Source of the DNA: Prostheceraeus crozeri
Taxonomy: Eukaryota > Platyhelminthes > Polycladida > Euryleptidae
Length of the DNA stretch: 64,000 nt
Reading direction: 5' to 3'
Assembly: GCA_907163375.1 (NCBI GenBank)
Contig: CAJQUW010006815.1
Span: 62,001 to 126,000, forward strand
A model generated the notes under the pieces. It had not been told where the DNA came from and did not search any database. It worked only from the letters and a program-made list of their open reading frames with translations. The position numbers and the translations under genes were made by a program. Shown here one piece after another: positions 24,830-34,118 of the stretch. Within the stretch, counting starts at the first letter, position 1. Each line of letters begins with the position of its first letter.

Positions 24830-27105
24830 CCCCTTGAGTACCAAAGCTGAAAAACGAAAGTCGACGCCAGATCCCAAAGATTTATGGAAAAAATGAAAAA
24901 AACTCAATCCAGTTGAAATTGTTTTTTGTGCAAGTATATGACTCAATAAGCAACAACAAGTGAATTATTTATGAAATAAGTCAAAGCAGTCACCATTTAT
25001 GCAGAGTCCAGGCTCACCAACACAGCCCAGACATTGATATCGGGACTCCTTCCGCTTGTCTTTTGAACAAATCCGGCATGGCTTTGTTGGATACTTCTTC
25101 CGCTCAGATTCTGGTATTCTTGTCAGTTTGTGAAGGGTTGCTGGGACTGTTTTTGAATCACACGACCGTCTGCCAGAAGAAGTTCCCGGCTTTGCTGGTT
25201 CTGACGGTATTCTTGTGAAGTGTCCAATTGATAACTTGATGAAACTTTTCAGTCTCATGTTGTTACCAGGCTTATGATTGAAACGGACAAATGCATTTAT
25301 CAACATCCTTTGCAGAACATTGAAGCCAACTTTCTTGAACCATGCATGGCTCCGTCGGGTGCAGTCATAGGGAGCTATAAGTTGGTCTATGAGGTCAACA
25401 CCGTTCATCTTCAGATTGTAGTTGCACACGGTAACTGGCTTTTGCACAGCACATCTTTTATTTCCAGGAAGATTTTGAGTCTTTTCAACAAACCCAGCTG
25501 CTTCAACAGTGCTGATCAGGAACACATCTTTCTTGTCTGCATATTTCATGCAGAGAGTCGCTCCTCTTCTCGCGAATTTAGTGCTGCCTCTCTCTACTAC
25601 AGAGCGAGATAACTCCCCGGGAACTCCTCGATTCACCCGTATCGTTCCTCGTATACCAGTGCTTCTAGAGAATAAGTACTCACTCAGTCGAACACTGCAG
25701 TACCAGTTGTCACAGGAAACAACGTGTCCTGTGTCGAGCAAGCCTGCTTTTTCCAACAAGAAGACCACAACTCTTTCACTTTTCGATAGCTCAAACTGCT
25801 CCACGCCAGATTCGTCTTCAACCTTCAAATCAGTAGCGGCACCAACATAGGGATGAAAGTATAGCATATATCCGGACGCGTCTGTGAGAACATAAGACTT
25901 GATTCCAAACCTCGCACGCTTTATGCGAATGAACTGTCTACAGGACAATCGGCCTTTGAAAAGAAGCAAAGTCTCGTCTATCGATAAGTCCTGCTCTGGA
26001 TTCCATTGCTTGCAGATCTCGTGAATACAGTCAATAAATTCTTGAATACGACTCATTTTGTCGTTCAGGATGGCAGCTTCGGGATCACTAAATCGGATGA
26101 ATTTCAAAATCATGAGGTATCGATTTCTCGATAGGCTATTCTGGTGACCGAAATATGGAGTAGACATGAGAAGCTCGGTAGACCAATAATCTCGAAGTTC
26201 AGGCTTTCTAATCAATCCAGTGCAAAAAGTCAAACCGATAAATGTCTTCATCTCGGGAACAGTAACGTCTTTCCAATGCAATTCATTGCCTTCGCCAAGA
26301 TCTTCTTTTGCAATCTCTGCTCTTTTGTTCGTCCACGTCACAAGTAACTCGAATATGTGGTCGCTCAAATACATTGAAACGAAGTCCACTGCCTGCATTT
26401 CATCAGGATTTGTCACTGTAGGAGACCAGCCTTCTTGACTATTGAAGGCGAGGTCAGGTGGACCAGGGTCTGTCTCGGGGGTGACGAATGTCCACTGTGC
26501 TGAGGAGGCACTAACTGGGACGTCGGGAGCGTTGTCGTCAGAATCAGAGTTGTCGGAAGTCTCAGAGTCTTCACTAATCGATGCGTCAGAATGCAGATAG
26601 TCACTTTCACCATCCGTCACATCATCCTCACTATCTTCCGTGAATCCATACTTTCTCACCGGTACGTGATGTCGTTTCGGTCTACCAGCCATTGCTTATG
26701 AAAAATGAATCGTTTGATGGAGGCGTGATCGCTCTTCATCATGCAAGCGAGCGTCCAATCATTGCGTCTTTGTTTGAGACACATCAATCGAATAGATAAA
26801 CCTGCAGCCCGCGTCATTATGTGCTGCAATCTAGCAAGTTTTTGTCTCACTGCCTACTTCACACGTACGCGCACGCGCACGTGAAAGATCGATCAACAAC
26901 ACACGATTGAAATGTCATTATGTGTGTTAGAGTCATAAAATATTCCGCAGAATGCGCCAAACTCATTAACGATGCGACTCTACCAGATCCCGAGTCAGCA
27001 GAAACGCAATGTGAAATAAAGTAGATGAATACGAGATATTCTCGTAGTGGCGCATGATATGGCAAGTCCCTACTACGAGATTATCTCGTGATGGTACTCA
27101 AGGGG
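24830..27105 (-). mobile_element. Complete piggyBac element
   Basis: Flanked by TTAA at 24,826-24,829 and 27,106-27,109, the canonical piggyBac target duplication. Perfect 14-bp terminal inverted repeats CCCCTTGAGTACCA (left) and its complement (27,092-27,105). Subterminal palindromes of the CGAGATAATCTCG type lie just inside the right end (about 27,031-27,090). It carries one intact transposase on the minus strand. Perfect ends, perfect TTAA and an open 575-codon frame suggest a recent insertion. Confidence 0.93.
24965..26692 (-). CDS. piggyBac transposase (DDE_Tnp_1_7, PGBD4-like), intact
   Basis: 575 aa, the usual length of the family. The N-terminus is acidic and serine-rich (res. 18-60). 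The catalytic core holds the three family aspartates: D239 in LSIDETLL, D328 in VSCDNWYC and D433 in MNGVDLIDQ. The C-terminus (about res. 543-575) is a cysteine-rich CRM-type zinc domain (CRICSKDK...CLGC...CINGDCFDLFH), which in the family binds the transposon ends. The ATG at 26,692 opens with MAGRPKRHHVPVRKYGF. The frame has no break, so the protein could be active. Confidence 0.93.
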   Translation of the reverse strand: MAGRPKRHHVPVRKYGFTEDSEDDVTDGESDYLHSDASISEDSETSDNSDSDDNAPDVPVSASSAQWTFVTPETDPGPPDLAFNSQEGWSPTVTNPDEMQAVDFVSMYLSDHIFELLVTWTNKRAEIAKEDLGEGNELHWKDVTVPEMKTFIGLTFCTGLIRKPELRDYWSTELLMSTPYFGHQNSLSRNRYLMILKFIRFSDPEAAILNDKMSRIQEFIDCIHEICKQWNPEQDLSIDETLLLFKGRLSCRQFIRIKRARFGIKSYVLTDASGYMLYFHPYVGAATDLKVEDESGVEQFELSKSERVVVFLLEKAGLLDTGHVVSCDNWYCSVRLSEYLFSRSTGIRGTIRVNRGVPGELSRSVVERGSTKFARRGATLCMKYADKKDVFLISTVEAAGFVEKTQNLPGNKRCAVQKPVTVCNYNLKMNGVDLIDQLIAPYDCTRRSHAWFKKVGFNVLQRMLINAFVRFNHKPGNNMRLKSFIKLSIGHFTRIPSEPAKPGTSSGRRSCDSKTVPATLHKLTRIPESERKKYPTKPCRICSKDKRKESRYQCLGCVGEPGLCINGDCFDLFHK

Positions 27106-27109
27106 TTAA

Positions 27110-28499
27110 TTGTCCGACATCTTCGATGAGGATACACATCTTCCATTTCTAGTTCAGACGGTTCAGATAGTTCCAAATCGATTTCAGATCTGCCCAAATG
27201 AATTTCAGATATGATCCAGATGAATTGGAGATCTCCAGTTGAATTAAAGATCTTTTCCAAGTTGAGCTTGTGACAGATATCTGAAATTCAGCAAGAGAAA
27301 TCTGAAATCCATCTAATGTCTGAAATTCATTTGGAAAGATCTGAAACAGACATGGAAAAGGTGCAGCTGGTACCAAAAGTTAACATACAGGGATGATAGA
27401 GAAGTTTTCGGACTTTGAATATTACATAGTCTTTTCAAACGACTATAAAAAGTCTCCAAAACAAAGGAAAAAACATCAATCACAGAAAAATAAATTTCAA
27501 AATTTTCCAATGGAAAATTTTCCAGCAAATTTTGAAAAATTGGAAAATTTTCCATTTGCATCACTAACTCTACCTAATATATTTACTCTATGGAGATACA
27601 GTCGGAATTTGTTCCAGATGTGACCAAAGATATTTAATATTATAAAGGGCTAGATAGGAAGTAGACGTGTTTTAACCTTGTTTGCGACGAAACCAGTGAA
27701 AATCAGCTGATATTGCATGAATTTGAAAATATTTGTAGGCGAGCAACACAGATTCCTTTTCATTGCCTCTTTTCAGTAATTACAGAAATAAAACGCATTT
27801 TAATAATATATCAAGATATTTTTATAGGCCTATATGTCTAAATACAGCGTCCAAATTGCAATAAATAATAGTCTATTCTACTTTTTCAGATGTTTTGCAA
27901 AACACAGTTGTAAATAAAAGCATCCTGTTGATACAATTCTTTCAATTAGACATTATCGCATCGCATTATTTTATGTCAGTTGTTTATTAGACCTGAAGAG
28001 ATAACATGTTATATAGGAATAGTACAAATGAAAACCAATTGTTTCATTCTTAGATAAAAGCAGAGTGAAGTTCACTTACAATTTACCAAATACATGGCTA
28101 AATGACTTTTCTGAACAGAAAAATGAGCCGCGTCTTTACTTTTGATCATGCAGATTGTTTCTTTGTAATAAGTACGAAGCCTGGCCATGGTTGTGGATGT
28201 ATATAGAAAATATATTTATTCCCCAAACAAAATGAGTTTCATGCATCTTTTACAAATGTGAATACAAATTTTTCATGACATAACGTAAAGACTGTCAATT
28301 GGAGAAAAGGAACAGATGACCCGCACATGGGGTATAAGGCCTGGCCCTATTTTTTGCTTACAAGAAAGAAAATATATAATACGAGTACAGAATAATACAA
28401 GAGCACGTGTATATTAGAATATATAATACGGGTATGTACATTATGCATGCACGCATAATTATAAAGCACATAGAAGGATATTTGACCTATTCATGCAGA
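27110..28499. other. Non-coding stretch between piggyBac and the LINE
   Basis: At 27,160-27,360 there are repeated direct and inverted ATTTCAGAT/ATCTGAAATTC motifs resembling a degenerate satellite. A fragment of repeat family A lies at about 27,565-27,620. The part near 28,100-28,499 is probably the 3' UTR of the LINE to its right, but I cannot set its end. Confidence 0.4.
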
Positions 28500-28514
28500 T
28501 CTATGAACATCATA

Positions 28515-30929
28515 TCAAAAGTAATTCATCTTATCTATCATTAGTGATTTTAATTTTTGCTTGAATTCTTTTGTTGTTTTAGCTTTTTTAATGTTGCTCG
28601 GAAAACCATTCCACAAAAATGGTATTCTAAATTTACTACTCTTTTGCTCTAGTGATGTACTAAAATATGGGATTTTAAAGTTTTCACTACGCCTAGTTGA
28701 TTCTTCTAAATGGGTTTTGTAGTATGCTGGCAAGCTGCTATCTTTGTATTTTATTTTATATGCGAGAGTCAGTAGCTCGAATTCATGCATAGTTTCCACA
28801 TTCATATACTGTTCACTTTTGTAAAACGATATATCCAATGACTGTTTTTCCTTGCGGTATATTATCTTGATCAAGGTATTATGTAAACGCTGTAGTTTGT
28901 TAAGTGACCGTTTGTTGCCACTACCATATGCTATTAAGCAGTATTGAATAGAAGGGAGACATAGTTGTTCGTGTAGTACGCGTAATGTTTTTAATGGCAT
29001 GATATCTCTTAGTTTGTATAATGTCGGTATAAATGTTTTCAATTTATTGATTGACGATGAGATATGATTATCAAATTTAAAGTTATTATCGAATTTGATT
29101 CCAAGAAATTTAGTGCTGTCTACTTGAGATAACTTGCAGTTTTCTATTGTCAAATCAAAATGGACATTTTTGGTTTGGAGCTTGGGAGGAATGAACAAAT
29201 ATTCACATTTTCCTAAGTTTAGCTTTAGTCTATTATTTTTCATCCATGCTTGAATTTTGTCCAATGACATTTGGGCTTTTTCTATGGCACATTCAAGAGT
29301 CCCATCACTTACGATTAGATTGGTGTCATCCGCAAACAGACTGAGATCACCACAGACGTCTATATTTTTCATGTCATTAATGTAGATCAAAAATAATAGT
29401 GGTCCTAAAGATGAGCCTTGTGGCACTCCTGTCTTTACCGTTAACACCTTTGATTGTACCTTATTGACGAGGACTTTATGTGGTCTGTCTCTCAGATACG
29501 AAGAAAACCATTCATGTACAAAGCCACGAATCCCTACCCTGTATAATTTTCCTAGCAGTATGTCCATTTGAACAGTGTCAAAAGCCTTCGATATATCGCG
29601 ATTTAATGCTATTGTAAATAAATTATTGGCTTTTGCGTAGTATATTTTATCCGTCATTTTTAAGAGTGCCAAATTTGTAGAGTGATTCTTCCGGAAACCA
29701 TATTGATTCTCAAATAGTATTTGGTTTTTCTCTAAGAAATTAAATACTCGCTTATGGATCATCTTTTCAAAAATTTTTGTTAGATAGCTTAATAGACAGA
29801 TTGGTCTATAATTTGATGGTTTCCTTCTGTCACTTTTTTTATATATTGGTAATACCACCGATTCTTTCAAGCATTCGGGATAGATTCCTCTTTTCACTGA
29901 TTCATTATATACACGGCACAGATGTGAAAAAAATTCTGATGAGCATTGTTTAAATATTTTCAAAGGTAACTTGTCATACGTAGATCTGTTGGCATTCATA
30001 GTACTTATAGTTTCAGTAAGTTCTGTGAGTGTAAAGTCATCAAACTTGAAAGTTTGATTACATCGATCACCGTGTTTTTCATCATATTTTTCGTTAATTG
30101 AGCTGTTTGTCAACTTGTCTGCTACATTGACAAAATGCTCATTCAAAGCGTTTGCAATGTCAACGGGATCATACTTAACATGTTCTTCCGTATGAATTTC
30201 TGCTATGTAATTATCAGTCTTGATTTTACCTCTTATGCTGTTGATATGTTTCCATAATTCCTTTGTGTCTTTTTTTATTGTTAGAAATTTGATGCTATGA
30301 TATTGTCTTTCTTCAGCCCTAGCTATCTTCTTAAAATACTTCATATAATTTTTATAACTTATCTCATCCACCTCAAGTTTTGATTTTTTCCACTTGTAGT
30401 ATAGCCTCATTTTCTTCCTGTGACAGTTTTTTAAATTCTCAGAGAACCATTCCTTTTCTTTAAACATTTTCCTGGAAATGCGTTTTAATGGAAATACAGC
30501 GTCATGCAGCTCTAGTAAATTATTTTGTAAATAGAGGAATTTTTCTGACGGTGCAGTCAATGCAGTGCTGTCTAAATCTATGTCAGTAGTTTTGGTTTTG
30601 AATATTTCTATATTTTCTTTTGTATAAGAACGTATAAATGGTCTTTCCTTGATTGTGTATTTCTTTTGGTTGGCATCAATATGCTGAATAATTAGATATT
30701 GTCCATAATGATCAGTCAAATCAGAACAGATATTACCGGTAAATATATGATTTTTCGGGTCATACAACACCTTATTATGCATAAGTATTTGGTCTATAAT
30801 GGTTTCACTGTCTTTTGCGATGCGAGTAGGTGTACAAATCAAAGGAGAGAAATTGAAGTCAATCATTTGATCGTAGAATTTACTAATGGAAGTGTCTGTT
30901 AGCTTATTGTAGTTTAGGTTGAAGTCACC
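28515..30929 (-). mobile_element. CR1/Jockey-group LINE ORF2, reverse transcriptase and C-terminal part
   Basis: The larger, 3' part of a LINE ORF2 on the minus strand, cut off at 30,929 by the Polinton. It starts in the endonuclease (DFNLNYNKL after the junction) and then carries a full reverse transcriptase: SNYRPICLL, GFRKNHSTNLALL, DISKAFDTV (motif A), TGVPQGSSLGPLLFLIYIND (motif B), LFADDTNL (motif C, FADD). It ends with a C-terminal region (LQRLHNTLIKIIYR...FLWNGFPSNIKK). No stop or frameshift interrupts about 800 codons and the catalytic aspartates remain, so the LINE was young when hit. The rest of ORF2 and ORF1 lie beyond the Polinton, at 51,397 and upward. Confidence 0.9.
30924..30929. 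repeat. Left target-site duplication GTCACC of the Polinton
   Basis: GTCACC here and at 51,391-51,396 directly abut the terminal repeats. Six bp is the standard Polinton duplication. Read on the minus strand it is GGTGAC, the Gly-Asp codons of the LINE endonuclease GDFN motif. Confidence 0.93.
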
Positions 30930-31680
30930 AGTAATGGGAAGAAGACCGTTCCAGGACACCATAAAATCAAAAAAAATAGTATCTTTAAAAACGACATAAA
31001 TTCATGAATTTAGACCCTTTTTCAGGTTTTTAAGACCTAAATTCATGAATTTGTTCATTCAAAAAGTACCATTTTTTTCAAAAATGGTACTTTTAAAAAC
31101 GACATAAATTCATGAATTTAGGTCTTAAAAACCTGAAAAAGGGTCTAAATTCATGAATTTATGTCGTTTTTAAAAGTACCCAATTTTCAAATTTTTCAAA
31201 ATCTCAAATTTGAGAATTACAATTTTTACCTTGAAAATCATGACCGTTCCAGGACACCGAAAAATCAGAAAAGTTAAGAATCTCAAATTTGTGAATTACA
31301 ATTTTCACCGCTTAAATCATGACCGTTCCAGGACACCGAAAATCATAAAAGTTAAGAATCTCAAATTTGTGAATTACAATTTTCACCCTCAAAATCATGA
31401 CCGTTCTAGGACACTAAAAATCAGAAAAGTTAAGAATCTCAAATTTGTGAATTACAATTTTTACCTTGAAAATCATGACCGTTCTAGGACACCGAAAACC
31501 CGGACACCGAAAAAATCATAAAAGTTAAGAATTTCAAATTCATGAGTTTAGACGTTTTTCAGGTTTTTAAAATATATCATGTGATTTGCGGGACATCTGA
31601 GATGTCTTCCAGGGCTTCGCCGTTAAAAATATTTCTTTAAAAATGGAAGAAACAAAAGTGGAAGGAACTTCAGAAATGGA
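30930..31680. repeat. Left terminal inverted repeat of the Polinton
   Basis: Matches 50,650-51,390 in inverse orientation. The outer 370 bp or so appear identical; homology then continues through variable subterminal repeats and into the first codons of a gene. Each repeat contains an internal inverted repeat (arms about 30,993-31,050 and 31,104-31,182) that would fold into a long hairpin. It also contains copies of GACCGTTCCAGGACAC at 30,944, 31,242, 31,321, 31,399 and 31,477 (the last two with GTTCTAGG), spaced 78-79 bp in the subterminal part. Confidence 0.9.
31590..31623. repeat. GC-rich double hairpin, left terminal repeat copy
   Basis: GACATC-TGA-GATGTC followed by GGGC-TTC-GCC, in the leader of the left partial gene. 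The same sequence is at the right end (50,704-50,739). Confidence 0.8.
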
Positions 31681-31921
31681 TGAAACCGCAAGAATATATC
31701 CTTCATTATCATATGAAATGGATATTGCAAAACACAAAGATAGAGTACGTTATATGAAAGATAAGGAATCGCAATTATTACTTAGATTAGAACATTATAA
31801 TAAATTAAGAAAGAGATGGTCTAATGCTTTAATAATTGTCATTTCATCTGGCGTTCTTACAATTCCAGTAGTTGCTACTGCTTTAACTCGATACAAAATG
31901 AAAACACATTTCCATCTTTGA
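31643..31921 (+). CDS. Polinton: partial duplicate of the right-end membrane protein gene
   Basis: A 92-aa frame starting MEETKVEGTSEM, the same start as the 229-aa protein at the right end of the element, and sharing RVRYMKDKE, LEHY(N/K)KLRKRW and the hydrophobic VISSGVL...PVVATALT segment. It exists because the terminal repeat runs into the gene. Most of the counterpart is absent, so it is probably a relic. A GC-rich double hairpin sits in its leader. Confidence 0.5.
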   Translation: MEETKVEGTSEMDETARIYPSLSYEMDIAKHKDRVRYMKDKESQLLLRLEHYNKLRKRWSNALIIVISSGVLTIPVVATALTRYKMKTHFHL

Positions 31922-31958
31922 AATATTTTATTCACATCACAGACAAGTACTATGTACA

Positions 31959-32325
31959 AGTAGCATCGTTTACAACGAATAAAATATGTTGACTAGAAAA
32001 TGTGTTATGACATGATACAATTGTTTCTGTATGAGTAAAATAAAGTAAGGCTCATAGAACTATAAAACCAATGAGGACAAGTAGCATCGTTTACAACGAA
32101 TAAAATATGTTGACTAGAAAATGTGTTATGACATGATACAATTGTTTCTCGTAAATTGAAATAAGGGAAGGGTCATAGTACTATAAAACCAATGAGGACA
32201 AGTAGCATCGTTTACAACGAATAAAATATGTTGACTAGAAAATGTGTTATGACATGATACATTTGTTTCTCGTAAATAGAAATAAGGTAATACTCATAGT
32301 ACTATTATCCATTGCGAGTAGCTTA
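31959..32325. repeat. Three tandem 121-bp repeats
   Basis: TAGCATCGTTTACAACGAAT recurs at 31,961, 32,082 and 32,203, a period of exactly 121 bp, followed each time by AAAATATGTTGACTAG and GTTATGACATGATAC. It is non-coding, between the left end and the first minus-strand gene of the Polinton. Its role is unknown; it could regulate or be left over from replication slippage. Confidence 0.85.
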
Positions 32326-32330
32326 CCGTT

Positions 32331-32921
32331 TCAATTGATTGAGTTTAGTATTTCATCAAGGGTTGGGCGCTGTCTCCCATGGCGAAGATACGAGTCAATA
32401 ATAGCGAAGTTCCTTTTGAAAAATGATATAGATTCCGTCGAGTTCTTAATAAACGGAAATCGTAAATATAGTTTATAAAATTTTCTTAAAAAGATGCTAT
32501 AGCCTCTCGAATAACCTAATTGTTTACAAACATGGCCACTTCCCCGGATTGTAGTCAAAGCTCTTCCTTTTAACAACGATAACTTCACAGTATTGTTCAC
32601 CGAAATGTCTTCTTCTCTTCTTAAATGTGCTAAATAATTAGTTAGCTCTGATGCCAAGATGTCTCTTTGAATTTCTTCTTCAAAATTATCGTTTGAACTG
32701 ATATTGATGGCGTTATCTTGCAATGTGTCTTCAAATCGATTTATCACTAAAAATTCTCTGAATGTTTTTGATGCGTGGATGTCTTCTTCTTCCCTTGGTT
32801 TAAGATATTTCTCCTGAAATTCTGTTAGCATCTCAATACACTTCTTCCGTTGATCTTCGTTCACAATAGTGTCTGAAATTTTTCTTTTCAAATCGGCAAA
32901 GGCGATGCTTGAACGTGCCAT
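32331..32921 (-). CDS. Polinton: 196-aa protein of unknown function
   Basis: Starts MARSSIAFADLKRKISDTIV and ends RQRPTLDEILNSIN. Predicted to be mostly helical and charged, with an acidic middle (EEEDIHASK, NFEEEIQRD, LRREEDIS) and a basic, aromatic C-terminal third (FLRKFYKLYLRFPFIK). It has no signal peptide or clear membrane segment. Codon use is clearly less AT-rich than in the core Polinton genes, so it may be a later acquisition. I do not recognise the family. Confidence 0.6.
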   Translation of the reverse strand: MARSSIAFADLKRKISDTIVNEDQRKKCIEMLTEFQEKYLKPREEEDIHASKTFREFLVINRFEDTLQDNAINISSNDNFEEEIQRDILASELTNYLAHLRREEDISVNNTVKLSLLKGRALTTIRGSGHVCKQLGYSRGYSIFLRKFYKLYLRFPFIKNSTESISFFKRNFAIIDSYLRHGRQRPTLDEILNSIN

Positions 32922-33308
32922 TTTCGTTAAAACGTAGTGAATTAATTATGATAAAAAATAAAATTGTTGAAAGTCGCTGATGAAATTGACCAAAATAGAT
33001 AAAGGTCACAGATGATTCGTAAGCAGTCACAGTCTCGTAGAACGCTCGCAGAATGAATACACGCAGTAATACGTGGAATAATGGCAGCAGCTGTTCAAGT
33101 GAAAAGTTGAGTTATGCGGGTCACAAAGAATTCTCTCATACTGAATAGCTTAAACTGCTAGCAGCTGTTCATGTTGAGAAATTTGGTAACAGATGTTGCT
33201 AATGTCTTAATACAGATAAAACAATCAATATTCTCTTAACAAGAGTTCATAAGAATAAAATGCAACAATGTAACGTTTAAATTTAGATTAAATTAAATAA
33301 TTTCAAAA
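32922..33308. other. Polinton spacer, comparatively GC-rich
   Basis: It lies between the 196-aa gene and the tandem array. It includes GCAGCAGCTGTTC near 33,083 and a related GCTAGCAGCTGTTC near 33,159. It probably holds the promoter of the leftward 196-aa gene. No frame is recognised. Confidence 0.35.
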
Positions 33309-33311
33309 TCG

Positions 33312-33622
33312 AATAAGTAGTAAGGAAAGACATCATTAGAGAACAGTTTTAAATCAATACCCCCTCCCTTCTGACTAAGTAGCAAGGAAAGTCATCATTG
33401 TGGAACAGTTTTAAATCAATACCCCCTCCCTTCTGACTAAGTAGTAAAGAAGGACATCATTAGAGACCAGTTTTAAATCAATACCCCCTTCTGACTAAGT
33501 AGTAAGGAAAGACATCATTAGAGAACAGTTTTAAATCAATACCCCCTTCTGACTAAGTAGTAAGGAAAGACATCATTAGAGAACAGTTTTAAATCAATAC
33601 CCCCCCCCTCCTTCTGACTTCT
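33312..33622. repeat. Five tandem repeats of about 56-62 bp upstream of the protease gene
   Basis: AAGTAGTAAGGAAAGACATC, then GAACAGTTTTAAATCAATAC, then a C-run and CTTCTGACT, repeated five times. The array ends about 35 bp before the protease start codon. Units differ mainly in the length of the C-rich stretch, the pattern of recent slippage. Confidence 0.85.
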
Positions 33623-33654
33623 AGGGGTCCCTTAAGAATTTTTTTTATTATAAA

Positions 33655-34083
33655 ATGAGCAACATAAATGAGTTTTTTAAATTATATGGAACGCAAACTA
33701 CGACAAACTTCGACCTAAAGAAAATCGCAAATGAATTAGGAATAAAGAATTTTCATGTTCTAATGAGAAACGAATTACAATTCCTAAAAAATAGGCCAAC
33801 AATAACTGTAAATTTCATAACGAATCTTCACACTTCAGACCAAAACGGCGTACATTGGTCAGCAGGTATCTTTAGTAAAAACGGAGATAATTATTATTTT
33901 GACTCATACGGGCTTCCACCTACAAATGAAGTAAAAGAATTACTTGGAACGGGAACATACAATACGTTTCAAATTCAAACACCAGGCACTACCTATTGTG
34001 GACAATTATGTTTATACGTTTTGTACAAATTACAAAAAGGAGTACCATTTCTAGATATTATGTTAGAGTTAAACAATCTATAA
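33655..34083 (+). CDS. Polinton: adenovirus-type cysteine protease (PRO)
   Basis: 142 aa, compact like its family. The catalytic order of adenain-type (C5/Ulp1 fold) proteases is visible: His67 in NGVHWSAG, an acidic residue in YYFDSYG (Asp83), and Cys115 in GTTYCGQLC with the glycine-rich turn behind it. In Polintons and adenoviruses this enzyme processes capsid proteins inside the assembling particle. It converges with the integrase gene, stop to stop within about 35 bp; a small hairpin pair lies between them. The start has the A-rich leader seen at other genes of the element. Confidence 0.88.
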   Translation: MSNINEFFKLYGTQTTTNFDLKKIANELGIKNFHVLMRNELQFLKNRPTITVNFITNLHTSDQNGVHWSAGIFSKNGDNYYFDSYGLPPTNEVKELLGTGTYNTFQIQTPGTTYCGQLCLYVLYKLQKGVPFLDIMLELNNL

Positions 34084-34086
34084 CTC

Positions 34087-34118
34087 AAGCGAAGCTAGCT
34101 AAAGCGCCACCTAAAGGT
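34087..34118. repeat. Small hairpin pair between protease and integrase
   Basis: AGC-GAA-GCT and ACCT-AA-AGGT lie between the two convergent stops. It is a weaker member of the hairpin family. Confidence 0.4.

Noticed and set aside
26144-26438. Plus-strand frames opposite the piggyBac transposase
   Set aside because: Antisense shadows of an intact gene.
33312-33622. Regular repeat array considered as CRISPR
   Set aside because: Units are contiguous with no unique spacers, and this is animal DNA; it is a plain tandem repeat.
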